From assembly GCA_945902745.1 (NCBI GenBank), contig CAMDNE010000007.1:62001-126000 (forward strand): a stretch of DNA of 64,000 bases, written 5' to 3'. This DNA comes from Chitinophaga pinensis (GTDB lineage: Bacteria > Bacteroidota > Bacteroidia > Flavobacteriales_D > Crocinitomicaceae). The notes under the pieces are model-generated. The model searched no databases and was not told where the DNA came from. It was given only the letters and a program-made list of their open reading frames with translations. Of the stretch, positions 34,671 to 42,791 are shown in pieces; the stretch's first letter is position 1; every line of letters starts with the position of its first letter. Made by a program: the position numbers and the translations under genes.

Positions 34671-35285
34671 GAAATTGATAGAGTATATCCTTTAGTGCTT
34701 TTGTCAGCGTTTTCTGTGGGAAACGATTATATCCTTTCTCCCTCTGATATCACTGATAGGCGCGGAAGCAACTTCAAAAGATAATAGGCCAAGCAGTAGG
34801 AAATGACAACAAAAACCAAAAATTAAAACAGAAATTGATAGAGTATATCCTTTAGTGCTTTTGTCTGCGTTTTCTGCGGGAAATGATTATATCCCTTTCT
34901 CCCGCTGATATCGCTGATATGCGCAGAAACAGCTCCAAAAGTTAATATGCTAAGCAGTAGGAAATGACAACAAAAACCGAAAATTAAAACAGAAATTGAT
35001 AGAGTATATCCTTTAGTGCATTTGTCTGCGTTTTCTGCGGGAAATGATTATATCCCTTTCTCCCACTGATATCACTGATAGGCGCGGAAGCAACTTCAAA
35101 AGATAATAGGCCAATCAGTAGGAAATGACAACAAAAACCGAAAATTAAAACAGAAATTGATAGAGTATATCCTTTAGTGCCTTTGTCTGCGTTTTCTGCG
35201 GGAAATGATTATATCCTTTCTCCCGCTGATATCGCTGATATGCGCAGAAACAGCTCCAAAAGATAATAGGCCAAGAAGTAGGATT
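34671..35285 (+). repeat. Four tandem 160/161-bp repeats with stem-loops
   Basis: Units begin at 34671, 34831, 34992 and 35153 with GAAATTGATAGAGTATATCC. Units 1 and 3 share GATAGGCGCGGAAGCAACTT, units 2 and 4 share GATATGCGCAGAAACAGCTC, so the order is A-B-A-B with a two-unit period of about 321 bp. In B units TCTGCG (34864-34869) pairs with CGCAGA (34922-34927), and TCTGCGGGA with TCCCGCTGA inside. The 34638-35374 gap has no gene. The second half of each unit (AGTAGGAAATGACAACAAAA) is a common linker. The last unit is cut before its linker. Confidence 0.93.
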
Positions 35286-35374
35286 AGCAAACCCCCATTT
35301 GCTTTTTTGATGTAATTCAGCTAATTGATAAAAGTCTTTCCCGATGAAAGTAATAAGTAACTTAACTTTTGAAT

Positions 35375-35629
35375 TTATTCTTTACAAGAAGCCTTCTTTT
35401 CTAACATTTCCTTTCCGCTCATCAGCTGATAATCGACGCACTCTTTTTTCTTAACCTCTTTCAGACTTTTTAATTTTTCAGCTTTTTCAGATGTAATCTC
35501 TCCGCTAAAGAGTTTCGATGAGAAATCGTTCAATTCTTCTCCTGCTTTAAGACATTTGCAAAATTGCTCATCCTTCGAGCTGCATGCGCTAAGCACTATT
35601 ATTGAGGTGAAAATAAAAAGTAATTTCAT
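35375..35629 (-). CDS. Small lipoprotein
   Basis: An 84-residue protein. The N-terminal MKLLFIFTSIIVLSACSSKD has a lipobox (LSAC, Cys16). The rest is charged with two or three cysteines (FCKCLKAGEEL, ECVDYQLM, KKASCKE), which could make disulfides. The start is 4 bases after the stop of the GT-C gene, and the two are probably one transcript. The upstream in-frame extension overlaps the GT-C coding sequence and was rejected. Function unknown. Confidence 0.75.
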   Translation of the reverse strand: MKLLFIFTSIIVLSACSSKDEQFCKCLKAGEELNDFSSKLFSGEITSEKAEKLKSLKEVKKKECVDYQLMSGKEMLEKKASCKE

Positions 35630-35633
35630 GCTA

Positions 35634-37208
35634 TTAATTTTGATCTTTAGATGAAGGTAGTTTATAAATTTGAATGTTCCTGAAAGTTCCAATTTTTTCT
35701 TTAGTGAACGTTGCAAGTTTTTTGTTTTCCAAGATAATTGGGTCTTTTAAAATTAAATATTTTGCTCCTCTTTTTATAAAACCGGGCAAATAATCATGCA
35801 AATTTTCATCAGAAGAATAGATGGTGGAGAATCCTTTTTGATCCATCAATGACAAAGTAATATTTGGGCTTTGGTCTGGAACGCTGACAACAATATCGGT
35901 CCGTTTAATTCCCAGTGATCTTAGATAAGGTGTTACTGATTCATATGCTTTTGACTTTGTGTCGTAATCCCAATGAAACCATTTCCAATATCCAATTTCA
36001 TCCTCTGACAAAAAGATCTCAGTTAGAAAAAAGACTTTTTTGTCATATTTCATTCGTGTCTTAGATGCCCCATAAAATAACGAAAGACATATTGCAACAA
36101 CCGTCATTGCTCGCATCGATTTTGAATAAAACAAGCTTTCGTGTTCTTGCTTGATGAACATTAAAAAGCAAATTAACATGGGAGGAACAAGAATAAAAAA
36201 TTCAATCAAATAATAGTCGTGAACATCAAAATTACTGAACCAAAGAAGTATGTAAAGAATTAATTCTAATGCAATTGAGAAGGTAAATAAAAGTGCTAGT
36301 TTGTTCTGCTTTTTTGGGTTTAAGATGAGCCAAAGAAGAATCAAACAGAAAATCGTTCTTACTGAAGTATGGTACCATTCAGAAAACATCCCAAAACTTA
36401 ATTTTGACCAAACGTGTGGAATATTCTCGTTTTCCCAAATTGGACGGATGGTTGAAAGAAAATAGATGGAATTGTTTGCTGCATTGTAATTTTTACTGAA
36501 ACTCATCCATCCATATATTGTTATTAGGGGAGTCAATAAAAGGGCTGTATGCAAAATTCGTTTGAAAAAAATACTGCTTTTAAAATAGCCAATTAACTCA
36601 AAAAACAATAGCGCAAAGACAGGAAAAAATCCAATTAACATAGATGGACGAAGCAATCCTGCGAGCGTAACAAATAAGATTGACACGACTAAATACCTAC
36701 TCGTTTTATTGTTGTAAAATTTTAAGAAATAATACCAGCCTATAAATAAAAAGCTCAGTGCTGGGATATTAATAAGAAAGCTGTTTGAATAATAGCCATA
36801 AAGCGGGGAAGAGAAAATGAGTATCGGAATTATATAAGCGAAAAAATAATCATTCAATAAAAGCTGTATGCTTCTAAAGAGTGCAAATAGTCCTAAAAAA
36901 GCAATACATAAATTCAAAACTCTTGCACTAAAAAAGGAAGGTCCTGTTATCTTCCAAATCAATGCGTCAACATAATAAATAATTGGAAATTCACCGACTG
37001 CTTTGCCTTCTTTTGATGTTTGATTATGGGTCTTTGGTTCAAAAAAATGCATTCCTTCAGCATAATAATTATACGTAATGGAATATGCGTCTGTTTGTCT
37101 CCATTGATGCATTGATCGTGGTGGAAAACTATTCGTTTTGAATTGATTGAACAATGCCGAGATAAACAGCAGAATTAAAATAAATAAAAGTGAATGGTAT
37201 TTTTTCAT
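35634..37208 (-). CDS. GT-C (family 39/ArnT-like) membrane glycosyltransferase
   Basis: A 524-residue protein with about ten membrane segments. MHQWRQTDAYSITYNYYAEG (residues 33-52), just after the first helix, is the first loop where GT-C enzymes place the catalytic Asp; here D40 of RQTD is a good candidate. The periplasmic C-terminal domain (about 400-524) is soluble and mixed, with SLGIKRTDIVVSVPDQSPNI. It probably transfers a sugar from a polyprenyl-phosphate donor to a lipid or glycan. The acceptor is unknown. It is followed at once by a small lipoprotein gene. Confidence 0.82.
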   Translation of the reverse strand: MKKYHSLLFILILLFISALFNQFKTNSFPPRSMHQWRQTDAYSITYNYYAEGMHFFEPKTHNQTSKEGKAVGEFPIIYYVDALIWKITGPSFFSARVLNLCIAFLGLFALFRSIQLLLNDYFFAYIIPILIFSSPLYGYYSNSFLINIPALSFLFIGWYYFLKFYNNKTSRYLVVSILFVTLAGLLRPSMLIGFFPVFALLFFELIGYFKSSIFFKRILHTALLLTPLITIYGWMSFSKNYNAANNSIYFLSTIRPIWENENIPHVWSKLSFGMFSEWYHTSVRTIFCLILLWLILNPKKQNKLALLFTFSIALELILYILLWFSNFDVHDYYLIEFFILVPPMLICFLMFIKQEHESLFYSKSMRAMTVVAICLSLFYGASKTRMKYDKKVFFLTEIFLSEDEIGYWKWFHWDYDTKSKAYESVTPYLRSLGIKRTDIVVSVPDQSPNITLSLMDQKGFSTIYSSDENLHDYLPGFIKRGAKYLILKDPIILENKKLATFTKEKIGTFRNIQIYKLPSSKDQN

Positions 37209-37236
37209 TTTAAAATGCCAGTTTGAAAGAACATAA

Positions 37237-37256
37237 AAATAATAGGGCTATTATTT
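37237..37256. repeat. Perfect inverted repeat in a divergent promoter gap
   Basis: AAATAATAG, GG, CTATTATTT. It lies between the divergent GT-C and aminotransferase genes, 29 bases from the first and 114 from the second. Could be a regulator binding site. No -7 element coincides exactly. Confidence 0.5.
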
Positions 37257-37369
37257 GAATCATCTTCTAATTTTAAAACAATTATAAGAAAAATACAGCA
37301 CGTATTCTTTAGATTGAACTATCAATTATGATTGAATATTTTTACTTTTAACTAAAATTCAACTTGTAG

Positions 37370-38497
37370 ATGTCAAAATTACCCAACGTAGGAACAACCA
37401 TTTTCACTGTAATGTCGAAACTGGCAGTCGAACACAATGCAATAAATCTATCACAGGGTTTTCCAAATTTCCCTGTAGATTCTAAATTAACCGACATTTT
37501 ACAAAGAATTTCAACCGATTCTATTCATCAATATGCCCCAATGGCGGGTTATCCCCCATTACTTGTGAAAATTGGTGCTATGACAGAAAAATGTTACGGT
37601 CGAAGTCCAAATCCTGATCAAGAAATTCTAGTTACAGCAGGTGCAACGCAAGCAATTTTTACAATTATTCAGGCTTTAGTAAATAGTGGTGAAGAAGTGG
37701 TGATTTTAGACCCAAGTTATGATTGTTATGAACCACCAGTAATTTTATCAGGAGCAAAGTCCGTTCGAGTTCCACTAAACGATGATTTTACGCCAAACTG
37801 GGAAAGAATAGGACATTCAATCAATTCAAAAACAAAACTTTTAATAATAAATAATCCACACAATCCATCTGGACGCGTTTTTAATGAAACTGATTTCGTG
37901 GCTCTTGAAGCAATTATGGATAAATTTCCGAATTTAATCCTACTTTCCGATGAGGTGTATGAATATATAACATTCGAGAAAAAACACCTTTCTATAAACA
38001 CGAGAGAAAAAATAATTAATAGAAGTGTTATTGTTTCATCATTCGGAAAAACATTTCATATAACAGGTTGGAAAATCGGCTATATCATTGCTCCAGAAAA
38101 CCTGATGATAGAAATTAAAAAAGTGCATCAATTTTTAGTTTTTTGTGTAAACAGTGTCTCACAAGTTGCGCTTTCGGAATATTTAGACAAAATTGATGTG
38201 ACACAATTAGGCAGTTTTTATCAAGAGAAAAGAGATCTATTTCAAAATCTTATGAAGACCAGCCGATTTGATTTTCTCCCTTCAGAAGGATCTTATTTTC
38301 AAGTTGCTTCGTATGCTAAGATTTCAAAGGAATCAGATGTGGAATTTACAAAAAGACTTGTTACAGAATTTGGCGTAGCAACGATTCCAATTTCTGTTTT
38401 CAATGCAAATCAACAGGATCAACAACTTATTCGTTTCTGTTTTGCAAAAGATTCTGAAACATTAACTCAAGCAGCAATAAGATTATGCAAGATTTAA
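37370..38497 (+). CDS. ybdL: PLP aminotransferase (methionine/glutamine type, YbdL-like)
   Basis: A 375-residue fold-type I aminotransferase. Start LPNVGTTIFTVMSKLAVEHN and INLSQGFPNFPVD are the signature of the kynurenine/methionine aminotransferase group. NNPHNPSGRVF (about 165-175) and SDEVYEYITFE follow, and the PLP lysine is in SSFGKTFHITGWKIGY (about K226). It is 13 bases overlapped by a YafV-like amidase. In this arrangement the aminotransferase uses glutamine or methionine as donor and the amidase hydrolyses the resulting 2-oxoglutaramate, so amide nitrogen is recovered (known for YafV/Nit2). It may also act on kynurenine. Confidence 0.9.
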   Translation: MSKLPNVGTTIFTVMSKLAVEHNAINLSQGFPNFPVDSKLTDILQRISTDSIHQYAPMAGYPPLLVKIGAMTEKCYGRSPNPDQEILVTAGATQAIFTIIQALVNSGEEVVILDPSYDCYEPPVILSGAKSVRVPLNDDFTPNWERIGHSINSKTKLLIINNPHNPSGRVFNETDFVALEAIMDKFPNLILLSDEVYEYITFEKKHLSINTREKIINRSVIVSSFGKTFHITGWKIGYIIAPENLMIEIKKVHQFLVFCVNSVSQVALSEYLDKIDVTQLGSFYQEKRDLFQNLMKTSRFDFLPSEGSYFQVASYAKISKESDVEFTKRLVTEFGVATIPISVFNANQQDQQLIRFCFAKDSETLTQAAIRLCKI

Positions 38498-39258
38498 AAA
38501 TAGCACTTGTTCAAGCCAATCAAATTTGGGAAAACAAAACTGCCAATTTATCCAATTTCTCAAAACTTTTAGAGAATGTAACAGGTATTGATTTAATTCT
38601 TCTCCCTGAAATGTTTCATACAGGATTTTCAATGAATGTTGAACAATTAGCAGAAACAATGGATGATTCTATCGGTATAGATTGGTTGAAATTAACTGCA
38701 AAATCCAAAAATGCAGCAATCTATACTTCATTAATCATTCAAGAAAATGGAAGCTATTTTAACCGAGGGGTTTTCATTAAGCCTGATGGAGGAATGACTT
38801 TTTATGATAAAAGAAAACTATTTGGTTTAGGCGGTGAAAGTGATTTTTTTAAAGCTGGAAGCTCTGAAACAATTGTTGCGTATAAAAATTGGAAGTTCCA
38901 ATTACAGATCTGTTATGATCTAAGATTCCCGGAAATAGTAAGAAATAGTATTTCACCCAACCAATCAGCAAATTACGACGTTATTCTGTATGTTGCCAAT
39001 TGGCCAGAAAAAAGAATCTCTCATTGGAAAACACTGTTAACCGCAAGAGCAATTGAAAATCAATGTTGCGTGCTAGGGGTTAATCGAGTTGGTGAAGATG
39101 GGAAAGGATTAATTTATTCGGGTGAAAGTAGGTTTATTGACGGAATAGGAACTGAAATTTCACTTACAAAGGATAAAGAAATGGTTCAAATTGTAACGCT
39201 ACAAAATAAAGAATTAATTGAAATCCGAAAAACGTTGCCTTTTTTGAAGGATCGGTAG
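38485..39258 (+). CDS. yafV: Carbon-nitrogen hydrolase, omega-amidase (YafV-like)
   Basis: A 257-residue nitrilase-superfamily protein. The catalytic triad is visible: Glu in DLILLPEMFHTGFSM (about 37-51), Lys in YDKRKLFGLGG and Cys in QLQICYDLRFPEIVRN. The full CYDLRFPE motif and KRKLF match the branch with YafV and Nit2. It hydrolyses 2-oxoglutaramate or 2-oxosuccinamate to the oxo acid and ammonia. The ATG at 38485 lies 13 bases inside the end of the aminotransferase gene, so both are translated from one message. Confidence 0.9.
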   Translation: MQDLKIALVQANQIWENKTANLSNFSKLLENVTGIDLILLPEMFHTGFSMNVEQLAETMDDSIGIDWLKLTAKSKNAAIYTSLIIQENGSYFNRGVFIKPDGGMTFYDKRKLFGLGGESDFFKAGSSETIVAYKNWKFQLQICYDLRFPEIVRNSISPNQSANYDVILYVANWPEKRISHWKTLLTARAIENQCCVLGVNRVGEDGKGLIYSGESRFIDGIGTEISLTKDKEMVQIVTLQNKELIEIRKTLPFLKDR

Positions 39259-39302
39259 TAGTTAATTATTTAACAGTATATTATAATATAAATAAAATGG
39301 TT

Positions 39303-39310
39303 TATATTTG
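39303..39310 (+). promoter_or_regulatory. -7 element of the T9SS protein gene
   Basis: TATATTTG fits TAnnTTTG and lies 25 bases before the ATG at 39335. No TTG at the proper -33 distance. Confidence 0.55.
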
Positions 39311-39334
39311 CTTAATCTAAAAAAAAAATTGAAT

Positions 39335-41197
39335 ATGAAAAGAATCTACATTACACTTTCAGCTCTTGCATTTGTTGGTATTTCTTGGGGACAAAATACA
39401 AACCCAGTTTATACTTTTTCAAAAAAGCAAAATGCAGAAAAAATTAGAACGACTCCTTCTGGAGCAAACACGCCAACTTCTAAACCAAGCACACAAACTG
39501 AAAAAGTTTTAAATGTTTTGTGGACAGAAAACTTTGAAGGAAGTGCAACGGCTTTAACAACAACAAACGGAACTTATTCGACTTCTGGATCAAATCCTAA
39601 TTACTGGACGTTAAGATCTACGCATCCTGTAAATTTCTCAAATCCTGAAAATCTTTCTGGAAAATTCTTGGCTTGGGATTCGTATACTCCTAATTCAACT
39701 GAAATTGATTTTGCTTCAACAGCGGTTGATGGTGCTGCTATTTCTCCAGATATCGATTTATCTGCTGGTGCTGCAAATGGTTTAGTATTAAGTTTCAAAA
39801 CTGATGCTATGTATTGCTGTAATTACCAAGAAACACCTTTTTATATCGCAATTTCTCAAGATGGCGGTGCAAATTGGGGAGCATCAATTCCTTTAGACTT
39901 CAACATTGATCGTAACGTAGCCACATCTGATTTCAATAATCCTCTTGAGTATTTTGTTGACATCACTGCATATACAACTGCATTTTCAGCAAATACACGA
40001 ATCAAGTTTATTTGGGAAGCAATGAATGTTGATCCAAACGGACAAATAAACACACATTACTACTGGTTGGTTGATGATATTCAAATTTATGAAAATCCAG
40101 ATTACAACTTAGAAATAGCTTCTTCATATTGGGGAACAGCAGGTTTGAACTACTTCCAAATTCCAATTACTCAAACTGCTCCAATTGATTACACATTGAA
40201 TGTAAACAATACAGGTGCATTGTCAATGACAAATGTTAAATTAAATCTTGACATCAATACAGGTGCGTTTGTTGGTTCTAGTGCTCCAGTAACGATTAGT
40301 GCAGGTGCTTCTGATAGTTTAGTTTTAACTACTCCATTTACACCTTCTGCGCTTGGAACATACCTTGCAACTCGCACTCTTACTTCAACAGAAGTAGATG
40401 AAGTGCCAGTAAACAACACACTTCCAAATCTTTCATTTGATGTAACAAATTATATATACGCTCGTGATAACGGTGTTTTAGTTGGAAGTTCATCTAACGG
40501 TACAAATGGTCATGAAACAGGAAATCTTTTTGACATCTTTGCTGACCAAACTTTAAGAGGAATAAATGTACGTTTAAAAGGTGGTTCAGGTCAAAGTGTT
40601 ATTGGAACTGAGTTTTTTGTTAAAATATATTCTGTTGACCCTGCTACAGGAGATTTCGTTTGGGTAGGAGAATCTAACCCTATGCTGATTTCTGCAACCA
40701 ACGTTAATACAAATTTAGTAGTGCCGTTAATTGATCCTGCTTTCTTACTTGCTGGCTCAACTTATTTAGTAGTATGTGGATCATTTACTTCAGGATTATC
40801 AATTGCTAATGCTGGAACATCTGAACCTGGAACATCTCTTGTTTTAGATATGAGTGATGGTCTTTGGTATTATCAAACTGAAACTCCTTATGTACGTTTA
40901 AATTTTGATCCATCTTTATCGTTAGAAGAAAATTCATCTTCTATTACAATTGGTAAAGTATTTCCTAATCCAACATCTGGAGAAACTACAATTAACTATT
41001 CTTTAGCGAATGCATCAACAGTTAATGTTGAAGTAGTTGATATCACAGGAAAAATTGTTTACACATTAAATAATGGAACTGAAGTAGCTGGAGCACATAA
41101 CTTGTCTTTCAATGCTGCATCTTTCTCTAATGGAGTTTACTATGTAACAATTTCAACTGACGAAGCAACAGTTACAAAAAAATTCATCAAGAAATAA
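39335..41197 (+). CDS. T9SS-exported jelly-roll protein
   Basis: A 620-residue protein. Start MKRIYITLSALAFVGISWGQ is a signal peptide; ATG 39335 is preferred as the upstream Leu-start adds a charged tail only. From about 70 to 260 there is a jelly-roll/MAM-like fold (WTENFEGSA, NYWTLRS, AISPDIDLSA, LVLSFKTDAM, YYWLVDDIQIYENPDY). After that, a CARDB-like beta domain (about 270-390), a second jelly-roll-like part and the T9SS sorting domain (VFPNPTSGETTINY, DITGKIVYTL, GVYYVTI, KKFIKK). It is probably a secreted adhesin or peptidase accessory protein. No catalytic residues seen. Confidence 0.85.
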   Translation: MKRIYITLSALAFVGISWGQNTNPVYTFSKKQNAEKIRTTPSGANTPTSKPSTQTEKVLNVLWTENFEGSATALTTTNGTYSTSGSNPNYWTLRSTHPVNFSNPENLSGKFLAWDSYTPNSTEIDFASTAVDGAAISPDIDLSAGAANGLVLSFKTDAMYCCNYQETPFYIAISQDGGANWGASIPLDFNIDRNVATSDFNNPLEYFVDITAYTTAFSANTRIKFIWEAMNVDPNGQINTHYYWLVDDIQIYENPDYNLEIASSYWGTAGLNYFQIPITQTAPIDYTLNVNNTGALSMTNVKLNLDINTGAFVGSSAPVTISAGASDSLVLTTPFTPSALGTYLATRTLTSTEVDEVPVNNTLPNLSFDVTNYIYARDNGVLVGSSSNGTNGHETGNLFDIFADQTLRGINVRLKGGSGQSVIGTEFFVKIYSVDPATGDFVWVGESNPMLISATNVNTNLVVPLIDPAFLLAGSTYLVVCGSFTSGLSIANAGTSEPGTSLVLDMSDGLWYYQTETPYVRLNFDPSLSLEENSSSITIGKVFPNPTSGETTINYSLANASTVNVEVVDITGKIVYTLNNGTEVAGAHNLSFNAASFSNGVYYVTISTDEATVTKKFIKK

Positions 41198-41241
41198 TTG
41201 GCTGCGCCGCTGCTTCGCGGTCTTTGAATTAATATCTTTGA

Positions 41242-41272
41242 AGGCCTCAGTCAAATGACTGAGGCCTTTTTT
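41242..41272 (+). terminator. Strong rho-independent terminator
   Basis: GGCCTCAGTCA (41243-41253), AA, TGACTGAGGCC, then seven T. Eleven paired bases. It ends the T9SS gene and lies right before the ATG of the next gene (41274), whose 5' end would therefore overlap the T run. Confidence 0.95.
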
Positions 41273-41273
41273 T

Positions 41274-41699
41274 ATGGAACTATTTTCTATTGGATTTATT
41301 GGCTTGTTCTCAGCAAGTTTTCTTTCAGCAACGATTTTACCAATGAGTTCTGAAGGAATCTTATTGCTCATGTTGAGTCAACAATACGATCCAATTTCAT
41401 GTTTAATGATTGCTACAATAGGTAATTCCATGGGCGGCCTAACGAATTATGGTCTTGGCATGTTTGGAAATGCAATCTGGTTGAAACGTTTCGGAATCAA
41501 AGAGAAAAAATTGATGACATTTCAAAAACGGATTCAAAAACGAGGCTATTTAGTTGCATTTTTCTCTTGGGTCCCTTTTATTGGTGATCCAATGACTGTT
41601 GCTTTAGGCTTTTTTAAAGTGCCGTTTATTCCCGTTTTGTTTTTCATCGTTTTAGGTAAATTCTTGAGGTATTTAGTTTTTGTTTTGCCATTCTTATAA
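41274..41699 (+). CDS. YqaA-like DedA/SNARE-associated membrane protein
   Basis: A 141-residue membrane protein of the small YqaA branch of the DedA/VTT family. The motifs are seen as LPMSSEGILLLML, then NSMGGLTNYGLGMFG and SWVPFIGDPMTVALGFF with the conserved Pro/Gly/Asp residues, near the re-entrant hairpin. Four membrane segments. DedA proteins are thought to flip phospholipids or undecaprenyl phosphate. The start is immediately after a strong terminator, so transcription must begin inside the stem-loop region or the ATG is further in. Confidence 0.85.
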   Translation: MELFSIGFIGLFSASFLSATILPMSSEGILLLMLSQQYDPISCLMIATIGNSMGGLTNYGLGMFGNAIWLKRFGIKEKKLMTFQKRIQKRGYLVAFFSWVPFIGDPMTVALGFFKVPFIPVLFFIVLGKFLRYLVFVLPFL

Positions 41700-41786
41700 A
41701 ATATTCGGTTTCATCTTCTATTTCAAGGTCAATCAGTCAAATCAATTCAAGCATTTTACCGATATTTACAAAAAATTCAAAGCAAC

Positions 41787-42791
41787 ATGTCAAAAGTTAC
41801 TACCCTCAATGAGTTTATCATGGACCGCCAAGCAGATTTTCCTGGTGCATCAGGTGAATTGTCACGGATTTTAAATGATATTGCTGTTGCATCTAAAATT
41901 GTTAGTCGCGACGTTCGTAAAGCTGGATTAGTTGACCATATTTTAGGTTCACAGGGAGAAACAAACATTCAAGGTGAAGAACAGCAAAAATTGGATGTTG
42001 TAGCAGACACACAATTCATAAAAGCATTTGAAAATGGTGGAGAAATTTGTGGTATTGCTTCTGAAGAAAACGACGATTTCATTGCATTTACTTCTGAACA
42101 CGCAAAAAAAGCAAAATATGTAGTTCTTTTCGATCCTTTAGATGGCTCGTCCAACATTGATGTGAATGTTTCCATTGGTTCAATTTTCTCTATTTACCAT
42201 AGAATATCCGAACCAGGAACATTAGCAACACTGGAAGACATGTTACAAATTGGGAATGAGCAAATTGCTGCAGGATATGTCTTATATGGTTCTTCAACAA
42301 TGCTTGTTTATACAACCGGCAGAGGCGTAAATGGTTTTACATTGGACCCATCAATTGGCGAATTTTGCCTTTCTCATCCAAACATGCAAATGCCTGAAAC
42401 TGGAAGGTTGTATGCGATGAATGAAGGGAATATTGCAATTTGTGAAAAAGGAATTCAAGAATATGTTGCTTATTGTCAGAGTTCAGAAAATGATAAAGGC
42501 GCTCCTTATTCAGGAAGATATATTGGTTCTTTAGTTGCCGATTTTCATAGAAATTTAATCAAAGGTGGAATTTATATATACCCAGCAACAGATTCTTCAC
42601 CAGAAGGAAAATTGCGTTTGCTTTATGAATGTAATCCTTTAGCATTGATTGCGGAACAAGCTGGTGGTATAGCAACAACTGGACGAGAAAGAATATTGAA
42701 CATTGAACCAACTCAACTTCATCAACGTGTCCCATTTTTTGTGGGATCAAAAAATATGGTTGAAAAAGCAATTAGTCTGCTTCAAAAATAA
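41787..42791 (+). CDS. fbp: Class I fructose-1,6-bisphosphatase
   Basis: A 334-residue enzyme of gluconeogenesis. The metal/phosphate site [20 protein letters not shown] (about 110-129) and the sugar-phosphate motif [22 protein letters not shown] (about 260-281) are diagnostic of class I FBPase. SEENDD (about 86-91) holds an additional metal-binding Glu. It removes the 1-phosphate of fructose 1,6-bisphosphate. The stop codon abuts the ATG of mfd, so the genes are probably co-transcribed; there is no functional link beyond that. Confidence 0.97.
   Translation: MSKVTTLNEFIMDRQADFPGASGELSRILNDIAVASKIVSRDVRKAGLVDHILGSQGETNIQGEEQQKLDVVADTQFIKAFENGGEICGIASEENDDFIAFTSEHAKKAKYVVLFDPLDGSSNIDVNVSIGSIFSIYHRISEPGTLATLEDMLQIGNEQIAAGYVLYGSSTMLVYTTGRGVNGFTLDPSIGEFCLSHPNMQMPETGRLYAMNEGNIAICEKGIQEYVAYCQSSENDKGAPYSGRYIGSLVADFHRNLIKGGIYIYPATDSSPEGKLRLLYECNPLALIAEQAGGIATTGRERILNIEPTQLHQRVPFFVGSKNMVEKAISLLQK

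Noticed and set aside
34671-35285. CRISPR array
   Set aside because: Units are 160 bp with no short repeat/spacer alternation; whole units are repeated.
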